In this document: positions 27,141 to 35,375 of the stretch, piece after piece
Numbering within the stretch: position 1 is the stretch's first letter
Layout: each line of letters opens with the position of its first letter
NCBI RefSeq assembly: GCF_011308835.1
Contig: NZ_JAAOHY010000010.1
Coordinates: forward strand, 42,265-106,264
Length of the DNA stretch: 64,000 nt
Reading direction: 5' to 3'
From: Paracoccus xiamenensis
Lineage (GTDB): Bacteria > Pseudomonadota > Alphaproteobacteria > Rhodobacterales > Rhodobacteraceae
The notes under the pieces: model-generated
Database searches by the model: none
What the model saw: only the letters and a program-made list of their open reading frames with translations
What the model was told of the DNA's origin: nothing
Made by a program: the position numbers and the translations under genes

Positions 27141-29330
27141 GTGAGCTTCTATCAACAAGGCCAACGCATCGGCGTGATGACGACCGAACCCGTGGGGCTG
27201 CTGGATTATCTGGCCCCCGAGGGCGGGGTGGCCGAAGGTCAGATCGTGATCTGCCCGCTGGGTCCGCGCCGCGTCATGGGCGTGGTCTGGGGACCGGGCG
27301 AGGGGTCGTTCGATCTGGCCAAGCTGCGCCCCATCGTGCGCGCCGTCGATGCCGCGCCGTTGTCGGGCGAGATGCGCGAATTCCTGACCCGCGCCGCCGA
27401 ATACACGCTGACGCCGATGCCGCTGATGGTCCGAATGGCCATGCGCGCGCCCGATCTGGACAAGCCCCCCGCCGAGCGCCGCATCATCCTGCGCGCCGGA
27501 CCCGAGCCCTCGCGCATGACCGACGCCCGCGCCGCCGTCCTGCGCGTCATCGACGATCACGGTGGGGCCAGCTTTTCGCCGTCCGAACTTGCGGGGTTGG
27601 CGGGCGTGGGCAGCAGCGTGGTCAAGGGGTTGGTGGCCTCGGGCACGCTGGTCGAGATGAGCGCGCCGAAGGACGCACCTTATCCGCGGCTGGACCCCGA
27701 TCTGCCCGGCAAGCCGCTGGCCCCGGATCAGGCCGCCGCCGCCGATGCGCTGCGTTCCGCCATGGCCGGGGGCACTTACGGCACCACGCTGCTGCGGGGC
27801 GTCACCGGGTCGGGCAAGACCGAGGTCTATCTGGAGGCCGTCGCCGCCTGCCTGCGCGCCGGCCGGCAGGCGCTGGTTCTTCTGCCCGAAATCGCCCTGT
27901 CGGCCGAATTTCTCGACCGGGTCGAGGCACGCTTCGGTGCGCGTCCCGGTGAATGGCATTCCGGCATCAGCCGGACCGAGCGGCGCCGGTTGTGGCATAT
28001 GGCCGGGCAGGGCGAGGTCGGGCTGGTCGTCGGCGCCCGGTCGGCGCTGTTTCTGCCGTTCCGCGATCTTGGCTTGATCGTCATCGATGAAGAACACGAT
28101 TCGTCCTATAAACAGGAAGATACCGTCTATTATTCAGCCCGCGACATGTCGGTGCTGCGCGGCTCGGTGGCGGGGGCGCAGGTGGTGCTGGCCTCGGCCA
28201 CGCCCTCGCTGGAAAGCTGGGTGAATGCGGCCAGCGGCAAATATGCCCGGCTTGATCTGCGGTCCCGCTATGGCGAGGCGGAGTTGCCCGACATGGCCGC
28301 CATCGACCTGCGCGCGCAGGAGATGAAGGGCGCGCAATGGATCTCGCCCGCACTGGCGGGCGCGGTCGAGGCGCGGATGGCTCGGGGCGAACAGTCGCTT
28401 CTGTTCCTGAACCGTCGCGGCTATGCGCCGGTCACCGTTTGCCGGGCCTGCGGCGAACAGGTCGCCTGCCAGCAATGCGACGCCCGGATGGTCGAGCATC
28501 GCTTTCAGAATCGCCTCGTCTGCCATCAATGCGGTGAATCGCGGCCGATCCCGACCGAATGCCCGTCTTGCGGGGCCGAAGGCAAGCTTGCCCCCATCGG
28601 TCCCGGCGTCGAAAGGCTGGCCGAGGAGGTCGCGGCGCGGTTCCCCGACGCCAAGGCGACAGTGCTGTCATCCGACCTGTTTGGATCGGCGCGGGCGCTG
28701 AAGGACACTATTGCCGAGATCGCGCAGGGTGACACCGACATCATCATCGGCACGCAGATCGTCGCCAAGGGACATAATTTCCCGCGCCTGACTCTGGTCG
28801 GCGTGATCGATTCCGACCTGGGCCTGCAAGGCGCCGACCTGCGCGCGGCCGAGCGGAGCTTTCAACTGATGCGGCAGGTTGCGGGCCGGGCCGGACGGAT
28901 GGGGGGCGAAAGGCCGGGGCTGGCGCTGTTGCAGACCCACCAACCCGAACACCCGGTCATTCGTGCGATCCTCGCGGGTGATGACGAAGGGTTCTGGGAT
29001 GCCGAGGCCGCGATGCGCCGTCAGGCCGGCATGCCGCCTTACGGGCGCTTGGCGGGGATCATCCTGTCACATCCCGATCCGGCAACGCTGGCCGACTTCG
29101 CCCGCCATCTGGCCAGTCGCGCGGGTCCGATCCATACGGCGGGGGCGGAACTGTTCGGCCCCGCGCCCGCGCCGATTGCGCGCATTCGCGGGCGGCACCG
29201 GATGCGGATGCTGATCCGCGCGCCGCGTCAGGTGGCGATCCAGTTGGCGATTGCCGATTGGCTGGGGCCGGTGAAACTGCCAACCAATATGCGGCTATCC
29301 GTCGATATTGATCCGCAGAGTTTTCTGTGA
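27141..29330 (+). CDS. priA: Primosomal protein N' (replication restart helicase PriA)
   Basis: A DEXH helicase that reloads the replisome at stalled forks. The 729-residue protein has the N-terminal DNA-binding domain, Walker [12 protein letters not shown] at about residue 218, the DEEH box in [12 protein letters not shown], two zinc clusters of paired cysteines (CRACG, CQQC, CHQCG, CPSCG) and C-terminal helicase motifs ([12 protein letters not shown]). The GTG giving [12 protein letters not shown] was chosen; the frame stays open far upstream through the antisense of fsa, which is not credible protein. Confidence 0.95.
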   Translation: MSFYQQGQRIGVMTTEPVGLLDYLAPEGGVAEGQIVICPLGPRRVMGVVWGPGEGSFDLAKLRPIVRAVDAAPLSGEMREFLTRAAEYTLTPMPLMVRMAMRAPDLDKPPAERRIILRAGPEPSRMTDARAAVLRVIDDHGGASFSPSELAGLAGVGSSVVKGLVASGTLVEMSAPKDAPYPRLDPDLPGKPLAPDQAAAADALRSAMAGGTYGTTLLRGVTGSGKTEVYLEAVAACLRAGRQALVLLPEIALSAEFLDRVEARFGARPGEWHSGISRTERRRLWHMAGQGEVGLVVGARSALFLPFRDLGLIVIDEEHDSSYKQEDTVYYSARDMSVLRGSVAGAQVVLASATPSLESWVNAASGKYARLDLRSRYGEAELPDMAAIDLRAQEMKGAQWISPALAGAVEARMARGEQSLLFLNRRGYAPVTVCRACGEQVACQQCDARMVEHRFQNRLVCHQCGESRPIPTECPSCGAEGKLAPIGPGVERLAEEVAARFPDAKATVLSSDLFGSARALKDTIAEIAQGDTDIIIGTQIVAKGHNFPRLTLVGVIDSDLGLQGADLRAAERSFQLMRQVAGRAGRMGGERPGLALLQTHQPEHPVIRAILAGDDEGFWDAEAAMRRQAGMPPYGRLAGIILSHPDPATLADFARHLASRAGPIHTAGAELFGPAPAPIARIRGRHRMRMLIRAPRQVAIQLAIADWLGPVKLPTNMRLSVDIDPQSFL

Positions 29331-29353
29331 TGCAGCGCTACGGATTCTGAATA

Positions 29354-29806
29354 TCAGCGCCGCGCCGCGAAGAAGTCGCGTAGCAGATTGCGTGATTCCT
29401 CGGCGGCGATGCCATCGTGGGTTTCCGGGCGGTGATGGCATTGCGGATGGTCGAAGACGCGCGCACCGTGGCGCACACCGCCCATGCGCGGATCGTCGGC
29501 GCCGTAATACAGCGTAGCGATGCGGGCGGCGGAAATGGCGGCGGCGCACATCGGGCAGGGCTCCAGCGTGACCCAAAGGCGATAACCGGGCAGGCGTTCC
29601 GACCGGGCGGCGGCACAGGCGGCGCGGATGACCTCGATTTCGGCATGGGCGGTGGGGTCGTGGTTTTCGCGCGTGCGATTGCCGGACGCGGCGATGACGC
29701 GGCCTTGCGGGTCGGTGATGACCGCGCCCACGGGGATCTCGCCGCGCAGCGCGGCGGCGCGGGCCTCGTTCAGCGCGCGCGGCATATAAGAGGTAAAGCC
29801 GGTCAT
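29354..29806 (-). CDS. tadA: tRNA(adenine34) deaminase
   Basis: TadA turns A34 to inosine in tRNA-Arg(ACG), needed to read CGN codons. At 150 residues it has the deaminase zinc site: H54 and E56 in TAHAEIEVI, and C84 and C87 in LEPCPMCAAAI. The C-terminal helix with ESRNLLRDFFAARR is the tRNA-binding tail expected for TadA rather than cytosine deaminases. It is convergent with priA and divergent from the pseudouridine synthase gene. Confidence 0.94.
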   Translation of the reverse strand: MTGFTSYMPRALNEARAAALRGEIPVGAVITDPQGRVIAASGNRTRENHDPTAHAEIEVIRAACAAARSERLPGYRLWVTLEPCPMCAAAISAARIATLYYGADDPRMGGVRHGARVFDHPQCHHRPETHDGIAAEESRNLLRDFFAARR

Positions 29807-29924
29807 GAGGCCTTGTCGCGTGGGGCGGGCGATCTGGCAAGGGGTCGATGAAACGCTTTCCTTCGTGATACGTTAGGCGCTATACACGCCAATTCGCCGC
29901 AGAGATGCGCCAAAGGAGAATCGC

Positions 29925-31424
29925 ATGACCGACACCCCGAACACCCCCGCAAAACCCGAATCTGCCGATCGCATCGCCAAGGTGATGGCGCGCGCCGGCG
30001 TCGCCAGCCGCCGCGAGGCAGAGCGGATGATCGTCGAAGGCCGCGTCACCGTAAACGGCAAGAAGATCGACAGCCCGGCGCTGGATGTGTTGCCCAGCGA
30101 CAGGATCGTCGTCGACGGTACCCCGCTGGAGGCACCGCAGGAAACGCGTTTGTGGCTGTATTACAAGCCGCTGGGTCTGGTAACCTCGGAATCGGATGAA
30201 AAGGGCCGTCAGACGGTGTTCGATGCCCTGCCGCGCGATCTGCCGCGGGTGATGTCGGTCGGCCGGCTCGACCTGAACTCGGAAGGCTTGCTGCTGCTGA
30301 CCAATGACGGCGAGCTGAAGCGGCGGCTGGAGCTGCCCGCCACCGGATGGCTGCGCCGCTATCGTGTGCGGGTGAACGGGCAACCCAACGATCTGACCTT
30401 TGCGCCGTTGCGCCGCGGGGTGACTATCGAGGGCGAGGAATTCGCCCCGATGGAGATCAAGCTGGACAGTCAGCAGGGCGCGAATGCCTGGCTGACCGTC
30501 GGCATCCGTGAGGGCAAAAACCGCGAGATCCGCCGCGCCATGGCGCATGTCGGGTTGCAGGTGAACCGGCTGATCCGTATCGGCTATGGCCCGTTCAAGC
30601 TGACCGGGCTGGAGGAAAACGAGGTCCGCGAGGTCAAGCGCCGGACCTTGCGCGACCAGCTGGGTGGCCTTCTGACCGGCGAGACCGAGGAAAAAGAGCG
30701 CCCCTTCCGCGAACGCGGTGCCGAGGACAAGCCGCGCGGCGACCGCAAGCCCTATGCCCGCCGCGAGGATGGCGACCGTAAGCCCTTCGCGCGTCGCGAT
30801 GACGGTGACCGCAAGCCCTATGCCCGCCGCGAGGACGGCGATCGCAAGCCCTTCGCACGTCGCGAGGATGGCGACCGCAAGCCCTATGCGCGTCGCGATG
30901 ACGGTGACCGCAAGCCCTATGCCCGCCGCGAGGATGGCGACCGCAAGCCCTATGCCCGCCGCGAGGATGGCGACCGCAAGCCCTATGCCCGCCGCGAGGA
31001 TGGCGACCGTAAGCCCTTCGCGCGTCGCGAGGATGGCGACCGCAAGCCCTATGCCCGCCGCGAAGATGGCGACCCTAAGCCCTTCGCGCGTCATGAGGAC
31101 GGTGACCGCAAGCCCTATGCCCGCCGCGAAGATGGCGACCGTAAGCCCTTCGCGCGTCGTGAGGACGGTGACCGCAAGCCCTATGCCCGCCGCGAAGATG
31201 GCGACCGTAAGCCCTTCGCGCGCCGCGAGGATGGTGATCGCAAGCCCTATGCGCGTCGCGAAGACGGTGACCGCAAGCCCTCAGGGGCGCGGGGTGGGTT
31301 CAAGTCGGGTGGAAAGGGGCCGGGCGCGAAAGGGCCGGGAGGGCGCTCTTTCGGCGGGCCGCGCGGCGGCAAGCCCGGTGGTGCGGCGGGCGGCCCCAAG
31401 GGGCCGCGCCGGCCAAAGGCGTAA
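29925..31424 (+). CDS. rluB: RluB/RsuA-type pseudouridine synthase with repetitive charged tail
   Basis: A 499-residue enzyme. Residues 1-245 are a normal RsuA-family synthase that makes a pseudouridine in rRNA: an S4 domain (RIAKVMARAGVASRREAERMI), catalytic D116 in VGRLDLNSEGLL, and GKNREIRRAM. RluB, acting on 23S rRNA position 2605 in E. coli, is the best match by architecture. Residues ~270-450 are about 16 tandem copies of an 11-residue unit (DGDRKPYARRE, Phe replacing Tyr in some) and the end is Gly/Lys/Pro-rich. Such basic tails probably bind RNA. The AAAGGAG ribosome site fits the start. Confidence 0.92.
   Translation: MTDTPNTPAKPESADRIAKVMARAGVASRREAERMIVEGRVTVNGKKIDSPALDVLPSDRIVVDGTPLEAPQETRLWLYYKPLGLVTSESDEKGRQTVFDALPRDLPRVMSVGRLDLNSEGLLLLTNDGELKRRLELPATGWLRRYRVRVNGQPNDLTFAPLRRGVTIEGEEFAPMEIKLDSQQGANAWLTVGIREGKNREIRRAMAHVGLQVNRLIRIGYGPFKLTGLEENEVREVKRRTLRDQLGGLLTGETEEKERPFRERGAEDKPRGDRKPYARREDGDRKPFARRDDGDRKPYARREDGDRKPFARREDGDRKPYARRDDGDRKPYARREDGDRKPYARREDGDRKPYARREDGDRKPFARREDGDRKPYARREDGDPKPFARHEDGDRKPYARREDGDRKPFARREDGDRKPYARREDGDRKPFARREDGDRKPYARREDGDRKPSGARGGFKSGGKGPGAKGPGGRSFGGPRGGKPGGAAGGPKGPRRPKA
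30738..31282 (+). repeat. 33-bp tandem repeat array inside the pseudouridine synthase gene
   Basis: About 16.5 head-to-tail copies of a 33-base unit encode the DGDRKPY/F-ARRE tail. Copies differ mostly at third codon positions and in Tyr/Phe alternation, and one copy has DPKPFARH. The arrangement (often Y then F in pairs) suggests growth by duplication of one- and two-unit blocks. Confidence 0.95.
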
Positions 31425-31601
31425 TCACTTCGTCAGGATCAGCTTGCCGGCGCGGGTGACGCGCAGGTTGTAGACTTGGTCGTTCAGGACGATCAACGCC
31501 TGGTTGCCGCCTTTCGTCAGGTCAGTTGCTTCGTGAACGGGAAGACCGTTCACGGCAGTAATTCCGGTCATTCCGAAGTCGGCGGGGCGTGTCGCAGTCA
31601 T
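31425..31601 (-). CDS. hemP: Hemin uptake protein HemP
   Basis: A 58-residue protein of the HemP/HmuP family. The family signature is the C-terminal half: a hydrophobic LIVLNDQVYNLRVTRAGKLILTK in which the ending R-x-T-R-x-G-K-L-I-L-T-K is nearly invariant. In other alphaproteobacteria and Burkholderia, HmuP is needed to activate the haem receptor gene. The ATG was chosen for its AAAGGA site; 19 more codons upstream are open but unsupported. Unusually, no haem transport genes adjoin it; its stop abuts the stop of the convergent pseudouridine synthase gene. Confidence 0.88.
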   Translation of the reverse strand: MTATRPADFGMTGITAVNGLPVHEATDLTKGGNQALIVLNDQVYNLRVTRAGKLILTK

Positions 31602-31629
31602 GGCGCATCCTTTCTTGAGTCCTGCGGGC

Positions 31630-31658
31630 AGATTGCGCGACGCCTGCCTGAATGTCAA
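31630..31658 (-). promoter_or_regulatory. Candidate promoter of hemP
   Basis: A perfect TTGACA -35 element on the minus strand is followed by 17 bases and CAATCT as a weak -10. It ends 28 bases before the hemP start. No iron-regulator site (Irr, RirA, Fur) was recognised with confidence. Confidence 0.4.
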
Positions 31659-31672
31659 AGTGTTTTTGTCGT

Positions 31673-32641
31673 CTATTTATTTTCTTCGGTCAGGCAGGCA
31701 ACGATCCGCTGCCCGAGTTGATCGAGAAGTTGCCCGTAAAGCGCTGCACCCGGCTCGAATTCCGTGCCTTCCGGCGACAGTGCCTCGCCGATACGCAGGT
31801 CGGTGCCGGTGGTCAGATCCTCGATCAGGCGGGCGGGTTGATTCGCCTCTGGGAAGGCGCAGACCGCGCCGGCTTCCGCGATCTGTTCCTGCACCTCGTT
31901 GATACGCGCCGCCGAGGGTGCGGTCGCATCCCCCAAAGACACCGCGATTGCCGGCCGCAGACTGTAATGGTCGGTGAAATAGCCGTAAGCGTCGTGGAAG
32001 GTCACGAAGGGCTTGTCCGTCGCCGCGGCGAGCAGCCGGGCAAGCGCGGCGTCGCGATCGGCGAGATCGGCTTGTGCTGCCTCGGCATTGCTGCGGTAGG
32101 TCGCCGCATTCTCGGGGTCGGCCTCGGCCAGGCGCGCAGCGATGGCGTCAAGCCAGGCGGCACCGTTCTGCGGATCCAGCCAGGCATGAGGGTCAAGGCC
32201 GGAATGGTCGTGGCCGTGATCGTGGCCGTCGCTATGATCGTGATCGTGATCGTGATCGTGATTGCTGGTGGCATGGTCATGGTCATGGTCATGGTCATGC
32301 GCGGCGTCGTCACCGAAGCTGCGCTGTTGGGGGCTGGTGGGCAGTAGCGGCAATTGCTGCCCAGCCGGCATTTGCGTTGCGGCGCGATCCAGCCAGGGCG
32401 TCAATTCCGGGCCAACCCATACCAGCAGGTCGGCATTCTGCAGCGCGCGCGCCTGACTGGGGCGCATCTGGAAATCATGAGGATCCGCACCCTTGTCCAG
32501 CAACAGGACCGGCTGGCCCAGATCGCCCATCACCTGCTGGACCAACGACGCGGTGACCGGCGTATCCGCCACCACAGACGGCACTTCGGCCATTGCAGGG
32601 GCAGCCAACAGGCCAAGACTCAGCATAATTTCGGGACGCAT
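31673..32641 (-). CDS. znuA: Zinc ABC transporter substrate-binding protein ZnuA
   Basis: The periplasmic zinc receptor that delivers Zn to ZnuBC. The 322-residue protein has a signal peptide (cut near AMAEV) and the cluster A-I metal-binding fold. Likely zinc ligands are H55 (ADPHDFQM), H152 (LDPHAWLDP) and the His in FVTFHDAYGYF. Between residues 115 and 146 is a long loop of alternating His and Asp, typical of ZnuA and thought to gather or sense zinc. It is transcribed away from zur-znuC-znuB, with the shared control region holding Zur-like sites. Confidence 0.95.
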   Translation of the reverse strand: MRPEIMLSLGLLAAPAMAEVPSVVADTPVTASLVQQVMGDLGQPVLLLDKGADPHDFQMRPSQARALQNADLLVWVGPELTPWLDRAATQMPAGQQLPLLPTSPQQRSFGDDAAHDHDHDHDHATSNHDHDHDHDHSDGHDHGHDHSGLDPHAWLDPQNGAAWLDAIAARLAEADPENAATYRSNAEAAQADLADRDAALARLLAAATDKPFVTFHDAYGYFTDHYSLRPAIAVSLGDATAPSAARINEVQEQIAEAGAVCAFPEANQPARLIEDLTTGTDLRIGEALSPEGTEFEPGAALYGQLLDQLGQRIVACLTEENK

Positions 32642-32670
32642 GGCGGTTCCTTCCTTGAGATTTCCGCCGG

Positions 32671-32699
32671 AAAATGTATGTAATAATGTAACAGGTCAA
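32671..32699 (-). promoter_or_regulatory. Candidate znuA promoter
   Basis: On the minus strand TTGACC, a 17-base spacer and CATTTT form a plausible sigma70 promoter ending 29 bases before the znuA start. A weak Zur-like dyad occupies most of the spacer. Confidence 0.45.
32679..32693. promoter_or_regulatory. Weak Zur-like dyad in the znuA promoter spacer
   Basis: TGTAATA-A-TGTAACA is an imperfect inverted repeat (five of seven positions) resembling the TGTTATA-N-TATAACA operator of Zur. Placed between -35 and -10, binding would block znuA transcription. It is weaker than the neighbouring palindrome. Confidence 0.35.
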
Positions 32700-32704
32700 T
32701 AGGA

Positions 32705-32721
32705 ATGTTATAGCATAACAT
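32705..32721. promoter_or_regulatory. Zur operator overlapping the zur start codon
   Basis: ATGTTAT-AGC-ATAACAT is a perfect seven-base inverted repeat with the sequence character of Zur/Fur-family boxes. Its last bases are the first two of the zur ATG. Inside it, TATAGC could be the -10 of a zur promoter, which would place transcription start at or next to the ATG. Confidence 0.65.
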
Positions 32722-33196
32722 GAAATCTGCATTCGAGAGCCATAACCACAGTGCCTGCGCCGATGCCGCCATGACCCGCGCGACGAACCTGGCGGCGGCG
32801 CGGGGGCTGCGCCTGACCCCGGTCCGGCGCCGTGTGCTGGAAATCCTGCTGGAGCGTCATCGCGCCCTCGGCGCCTATGAGGTGCTGGAGCGGTTGGCGG
32901 CGGAAGGCTTGGGCAAGCAGCCCCCGGTCGCCTACCGGGCGCTGGAATTCCTGGTCGAGAATGGCCTTGCCCATCGCATCCAGCGGCTGAACGCCTTCAC
33001 CGCCTGCCAATCTGTGCATGAGGACGGGCAGGCGCCTGCCTTTCTGATCTGCCGCGAATGCCAGACCGTGGATGAGCTTGACGCGGCCGACCTGCGGGAC
33101 GCGCTTTCCACGAGGGCAGGGCAGGCGGGCTTCACTGTCGAACGCGCCACCATCGAGGCGCTGGGTCTGTGTGCCACCTGCGCAGGCCGCGCATGA
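32720..33196 (+). CDS. zur: Zinc uptake regulator Zur (Fur family)
   Basis: A 158-residue metal-dependent repressor. A winged helix fills residues ~25-100 (LRLTPVRRRVLEILLERHRALGAYEVLERL), followed by a dimerisation/metal domain with the structural zinc pairs CREC (residues 114-117) and CATC (residues 152-155) near the end, and ligands in TACQSVHEDG. The Zur rather than Fur call rests on these motifs and the znu neighbours. No ribosome site lies at a normal distance (AGGA is 15 bases away), so translation may be leaderless; an internal ATG at residue 18 is a less likely start. Confidence 0.9.
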   Translation: MKSAFESHNHSACADAAMTRATNLAAARGLRLTPVRRRVLEILLERHRALGAYEVLERLAAEGLGKQPPVAYRALEFLVENGLAHRIQRLNAFTACQSVHEDGQAPAFLICRECQTVDELDAADLRDALSTRAGQAGFTVERATIEALGLCATCAGRA

Positions 33197-33990
33197 GGGC
33201 CGAGATCACCGATCCGACGCCGCTGATCGAGGCGCGCGATCTGACCGTGCGCCTTCGCGGTGCGGATCAGCCGATCCTCACCGATGTCGATTTCACCATC
33301 AGGCCGGGCGAAATCGTCACCGTGGTTGGGCCGAACGGTTCTGGCAAGTCGACGCTGGTGCGTGCGGTTCTGGGCCATGTGGCGGCTGAATCCGGGCGGG
33401 TCATCCGCCGCAAGGGGCTGCGCATCGGCTATGTCCCGCAGCGCGTTCATGTTGATGACCGCATCCCTATGAGCGTCCGGCGGTTCCTGTCGCTGCCCAG
33501 ACGCGTCAGCGACGCCGATGCCGCCAGCGCGCTGGCGCGTACCGGGGTCGATGGGTTGCAGGACCGCCAGATCACCCGGCTGTCGGGCGGTCAGTTCCAG
33601 CGCGTTCTGCTGGCCCGTGCGCTGCTGCACAGGCCTGAATTGCTGGTGCTGGATGAACCCACGCAGGGGCTCGACCAGCCCGGAATCGTCGCCTTTTACC
33701 GCCTGATCGAGGAGATCCGGCGCGAAACCGGCGCTGCCGTTCTGATGGTCAGCCATGACCTTCTGGTGGTCATGCGGGCCTCGGATCATGTGATCTGCCT
33801 GAACGGTCATGTCTGCTGCCATGGGACGCCGCAGGCGGTCAGTGCCGCGCCCGAATATCAGGCGCTGTTCGGTGCCGATTCCGCGCAGACGCTGGCGCTG
33901 TATCGCCACCAGCACGACCATGACCATGATGGCCATCACCATGGCGAACACGATCATCACCATCACGGGGACGCCCATCATCATGCTTGA
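33193..33990 (+). CDS. znuC: Zinc ABC transporter ATP-binding protein ZnuC with His-rich tail
   Basis: The ATPase that drives zinc import through ZnuB. The 265-residue protein has Walker A GPNGSGKST at residues 46-54, signature LSGGQFQRVLLARALL, Walker B LLVLDEPTQGLD and the switch His in MVSHDLLVV. The last ~25 residues are a run of His and Asp, a metal-binding tail facing the cytoplasm that is unusual for an ATPase subunit. Its ATG overlaps the zur stop (ATGA) and its end overlaps the znuB start by eight bases, so zur-znuC-znuB is a tightly coupled operon. Confidence 0.95.
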   Translation: MRAEITDPTPLIEARDLTVRLRGADQPILTDVDFTIRPGEIVTVVGPNGSGKSTLVRAVLGHVAAESGRVIRRKGLRIGYVPQRVHVDDRIPMSVRRFLSLPRRVSDADAASALARTGVDGLQDRQITRLSGGQFQRVLLARALLHRPELLVLDEPTQGLDQPGIVAFYRLIEEIRRETGAAVLMVSHDLLVVMRASDHVICLNGHVCCHGTPQAVSAAPEYQALFGADSAQTLALYRHQHDHDHDGHHHGEHDHHHHGDAHHHA

Positions 33991-34771
33991 CGATTTTCTG
34001 GTGCGTGCCGGCCTGGCTGGGCTGGGCGTTGTGCTGGCGGCGGGTCCGCTGGGCTGTTTCGTGGTCTGGCGGCGCATGGCCTATTTCGGCGACGCGACCG
34101 CACACGCGGCGATCCTGGGCGTCGCGCTGAGTCTTGGATTCGGGGCGCCCGTCTATCTGGGGACGCTTGGCGTCGCCATCGCGATGGGGTGGCTGGTCGC
34201 CCATCTGGCGGGGCGGGGAGAGGCCGTGGACACCGCGCTGGGGGTGCTGGCCCATGGCGCGCTGGCGGTGGGGCTGGTCGCGGCCAGCTTTGTGCCGGGG
34301 CTGCGCAATGACCTGAATGCCTGGCTGTTCGGCGATATCCTGCTGGTGCGCCCGGCAGATCTGGCCTGGGTCTGGGGCGGTGCGCTGCTGGTGCTGGGGC
34401 TGCTGATCTGGCGCTGGCAAGCCATGGTAACCGCCACCGTGAACGAGGAACTGGCCATGGCCGCAGGCATCAATCCCGCGCGCGAGCGGCTGATCCTGAC
34501 GCTTGCCATGGCGATTATCGTCGCCGTCGCGATTCGCATAGTCGGTGCGCTGCTGGTGTCTGCGCTGCTGGTGATTCCCGCCGCCGCTGCGCGGGGTCTT
34601 GCCCGCAGCCCCGAGCACATGGCCGTGATCGCCACCCTGATCGGGGCGGTTTCCGTCGGGTTGGGGCTGGCCGCAAGCCTTTACGCCGACACCCCGGCCG
34701 GCCCTTCGATCATCGCGGCGGCGAGCGTGATTTTCCTGTGTGCGCTGCCTCTGCGCCGGGGCTTGGCATAA
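33983..34771 (+). CDS. znuB: Zinc ABC transporter permease ZnuB
   Basis: The inner-membrane channel of the zinc importer. The 262-residue protein has about eight hydrophobic helices of the ABC-3 family, with the early motif WRRMAYFGDATAHAAILGVAL and the later INPARERLILTLAMAI and LLVSALLVIPAAAARGLA regions typical of ZnuB/TroC-like permeases. The start is the ATG inside the His-rich codons ending znuC; the upstream open frame is only the shadow of znuC. It is the last gene of zur-znuC-znuB. Confidence 0.94.
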   Translation: MLDDFLVRAGLAGLGVVLAAGPLGCFVVWRRMAYFGDATAHAAILGVALSLGFGAPVYLGTLGVAIAMGWLVAHLAGRGEAVDTALGVLAHGALAVGLVAASFVPGLRNDLNAWLFGDILLVRPADLAWVWGGALLVLGLLIWRWQAMVTATVNEELAMAAGINPARERLILTLAMAIIVAVAIRIVGALLVSALLVIPAAAARGLARSPEHMAVIATLIGAVSVGLGLAASLYADTPAGPSIIAAASVIFLCALPLRRGLA

Positions 34772-34968
34772 ATGCAACAGTACCCCGCAGGTTGCCGAAC
34801 CGGGCTGGAACCCCACCCCTCGCAAGGTGTTGTGAAATATGCAACAGTCGGCGCAAACCCGCTTGGTAAAGGAATTAATCCGGCTTTCAAAGCCAAGCGG
34901 ATTGTGAGACTGTCGCGTCGATGTTGCTGGTAACGGCAGCTTTCATCAAGACCTAACGGAGCATGATC

Positions 34969-35193
34969 ATGACCAAATTTGCTACCTTCTCGCTGGCCCT
35001 CGGCCTGACCGCTTCTTCGGCTCTGGCCGGTGGCTACGTTGCCCCCGTCGTGGAAGTCGAGCCCGTCGTCGTTGACGCCGCTGAGCCGGCTTCGTCGAAC
35101 GCTGGCCTGGTTGTCCCGGCCCTGCTGCTGCTGGGCGTCATCGCCGCCGTCGCTTCGGACGACGACGATGATGATGACGACTCGACCAACTAA
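34969..35193 (+). CDS. Small exported protein with membrane segment and poly-Asp tail (YjbE/GfcA-like layout)
   Basis: A 74-residue protein: signal peptide (cut near SALAGG), a Val/Pro/Glu-rich linker, a hydrophobic helix (LVVPALLLLGVIAAVA) and a C-terminal run of eight Asp plus STN. Start: an earlier in-frame ATG sits only one base after GGAG, while this one is seven bases after it, so the ribosome site picks this start. No sequence family was recognised, but the layout copies E. coli YjbE and GfcA, small proteins of exopolysaccharide loci, and the gene is convergent with yjbF-yjbH. A strong terminator follows. Confidence 0.8.
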   Translation: MTKFATFSLALGLTASSALAGGYVAPVVEVEPVVVDAAEPASSNAGLVVPALLLLGVIAAVASDDDDDDDDSTN

Positions 35194-35220
35194 TCATTGT
35201 CCGTAAGGACTTGATTGCGG

Positions 35221-35247
35221 AAGGGCTGGCGTTTCGCCAGCCCTTTT
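35221..35247 (+). terminator. Rho-independent terminator of the small exported protein gene
   Basis: AAGGGCTGGCG and CGCCAGCCCTT form a perfect 11-pair stem over a TTT loop and run into further T bases. Confidence 0.9.
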
Positions 35248-35322
35248 CGTTTTTGGGTGGTGCTGTCGTCAAAGGCCGTCACCTACGCGCTGAACGTTCT
35301 CAGGCTCTCCGGGCCGTATATG

Positions 35323-35349
35323 AAAAACGCCCGGCCAAAGGGCCGGGCG
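35323..35349 (-). terminator. Rho-independent terminator of yjbH-yjbF
   Basis: On the minus strand CGCCCGGCC and GGCCGGGCG form a perfect nine-pair stem over a four-base loop, followed by TTTTT. It ends the operon 26 bases after the yjbF stop. Confidence 0.9.
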
Positions 35350-35375
35350 ATGCAATTGGACCTGGTGGTGAACGA

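Noticed and set aside
29880..31094. A 404-codon open frame antisense to the pseudouridine synthase, rich in repeats of a hydrophobic unit
   Set aside because: It is the exact reverse of the 33-bp repeat array; the regular hydrophobic pattern is produced by the sense-strand repeats and it has no ribosome site.
30738..31282. A possible CRISPR array, because of evenly spaced repeats
   Set aside because: Repeats are directly adjacent with no unique spacers, keep one reading frame and encode protein.
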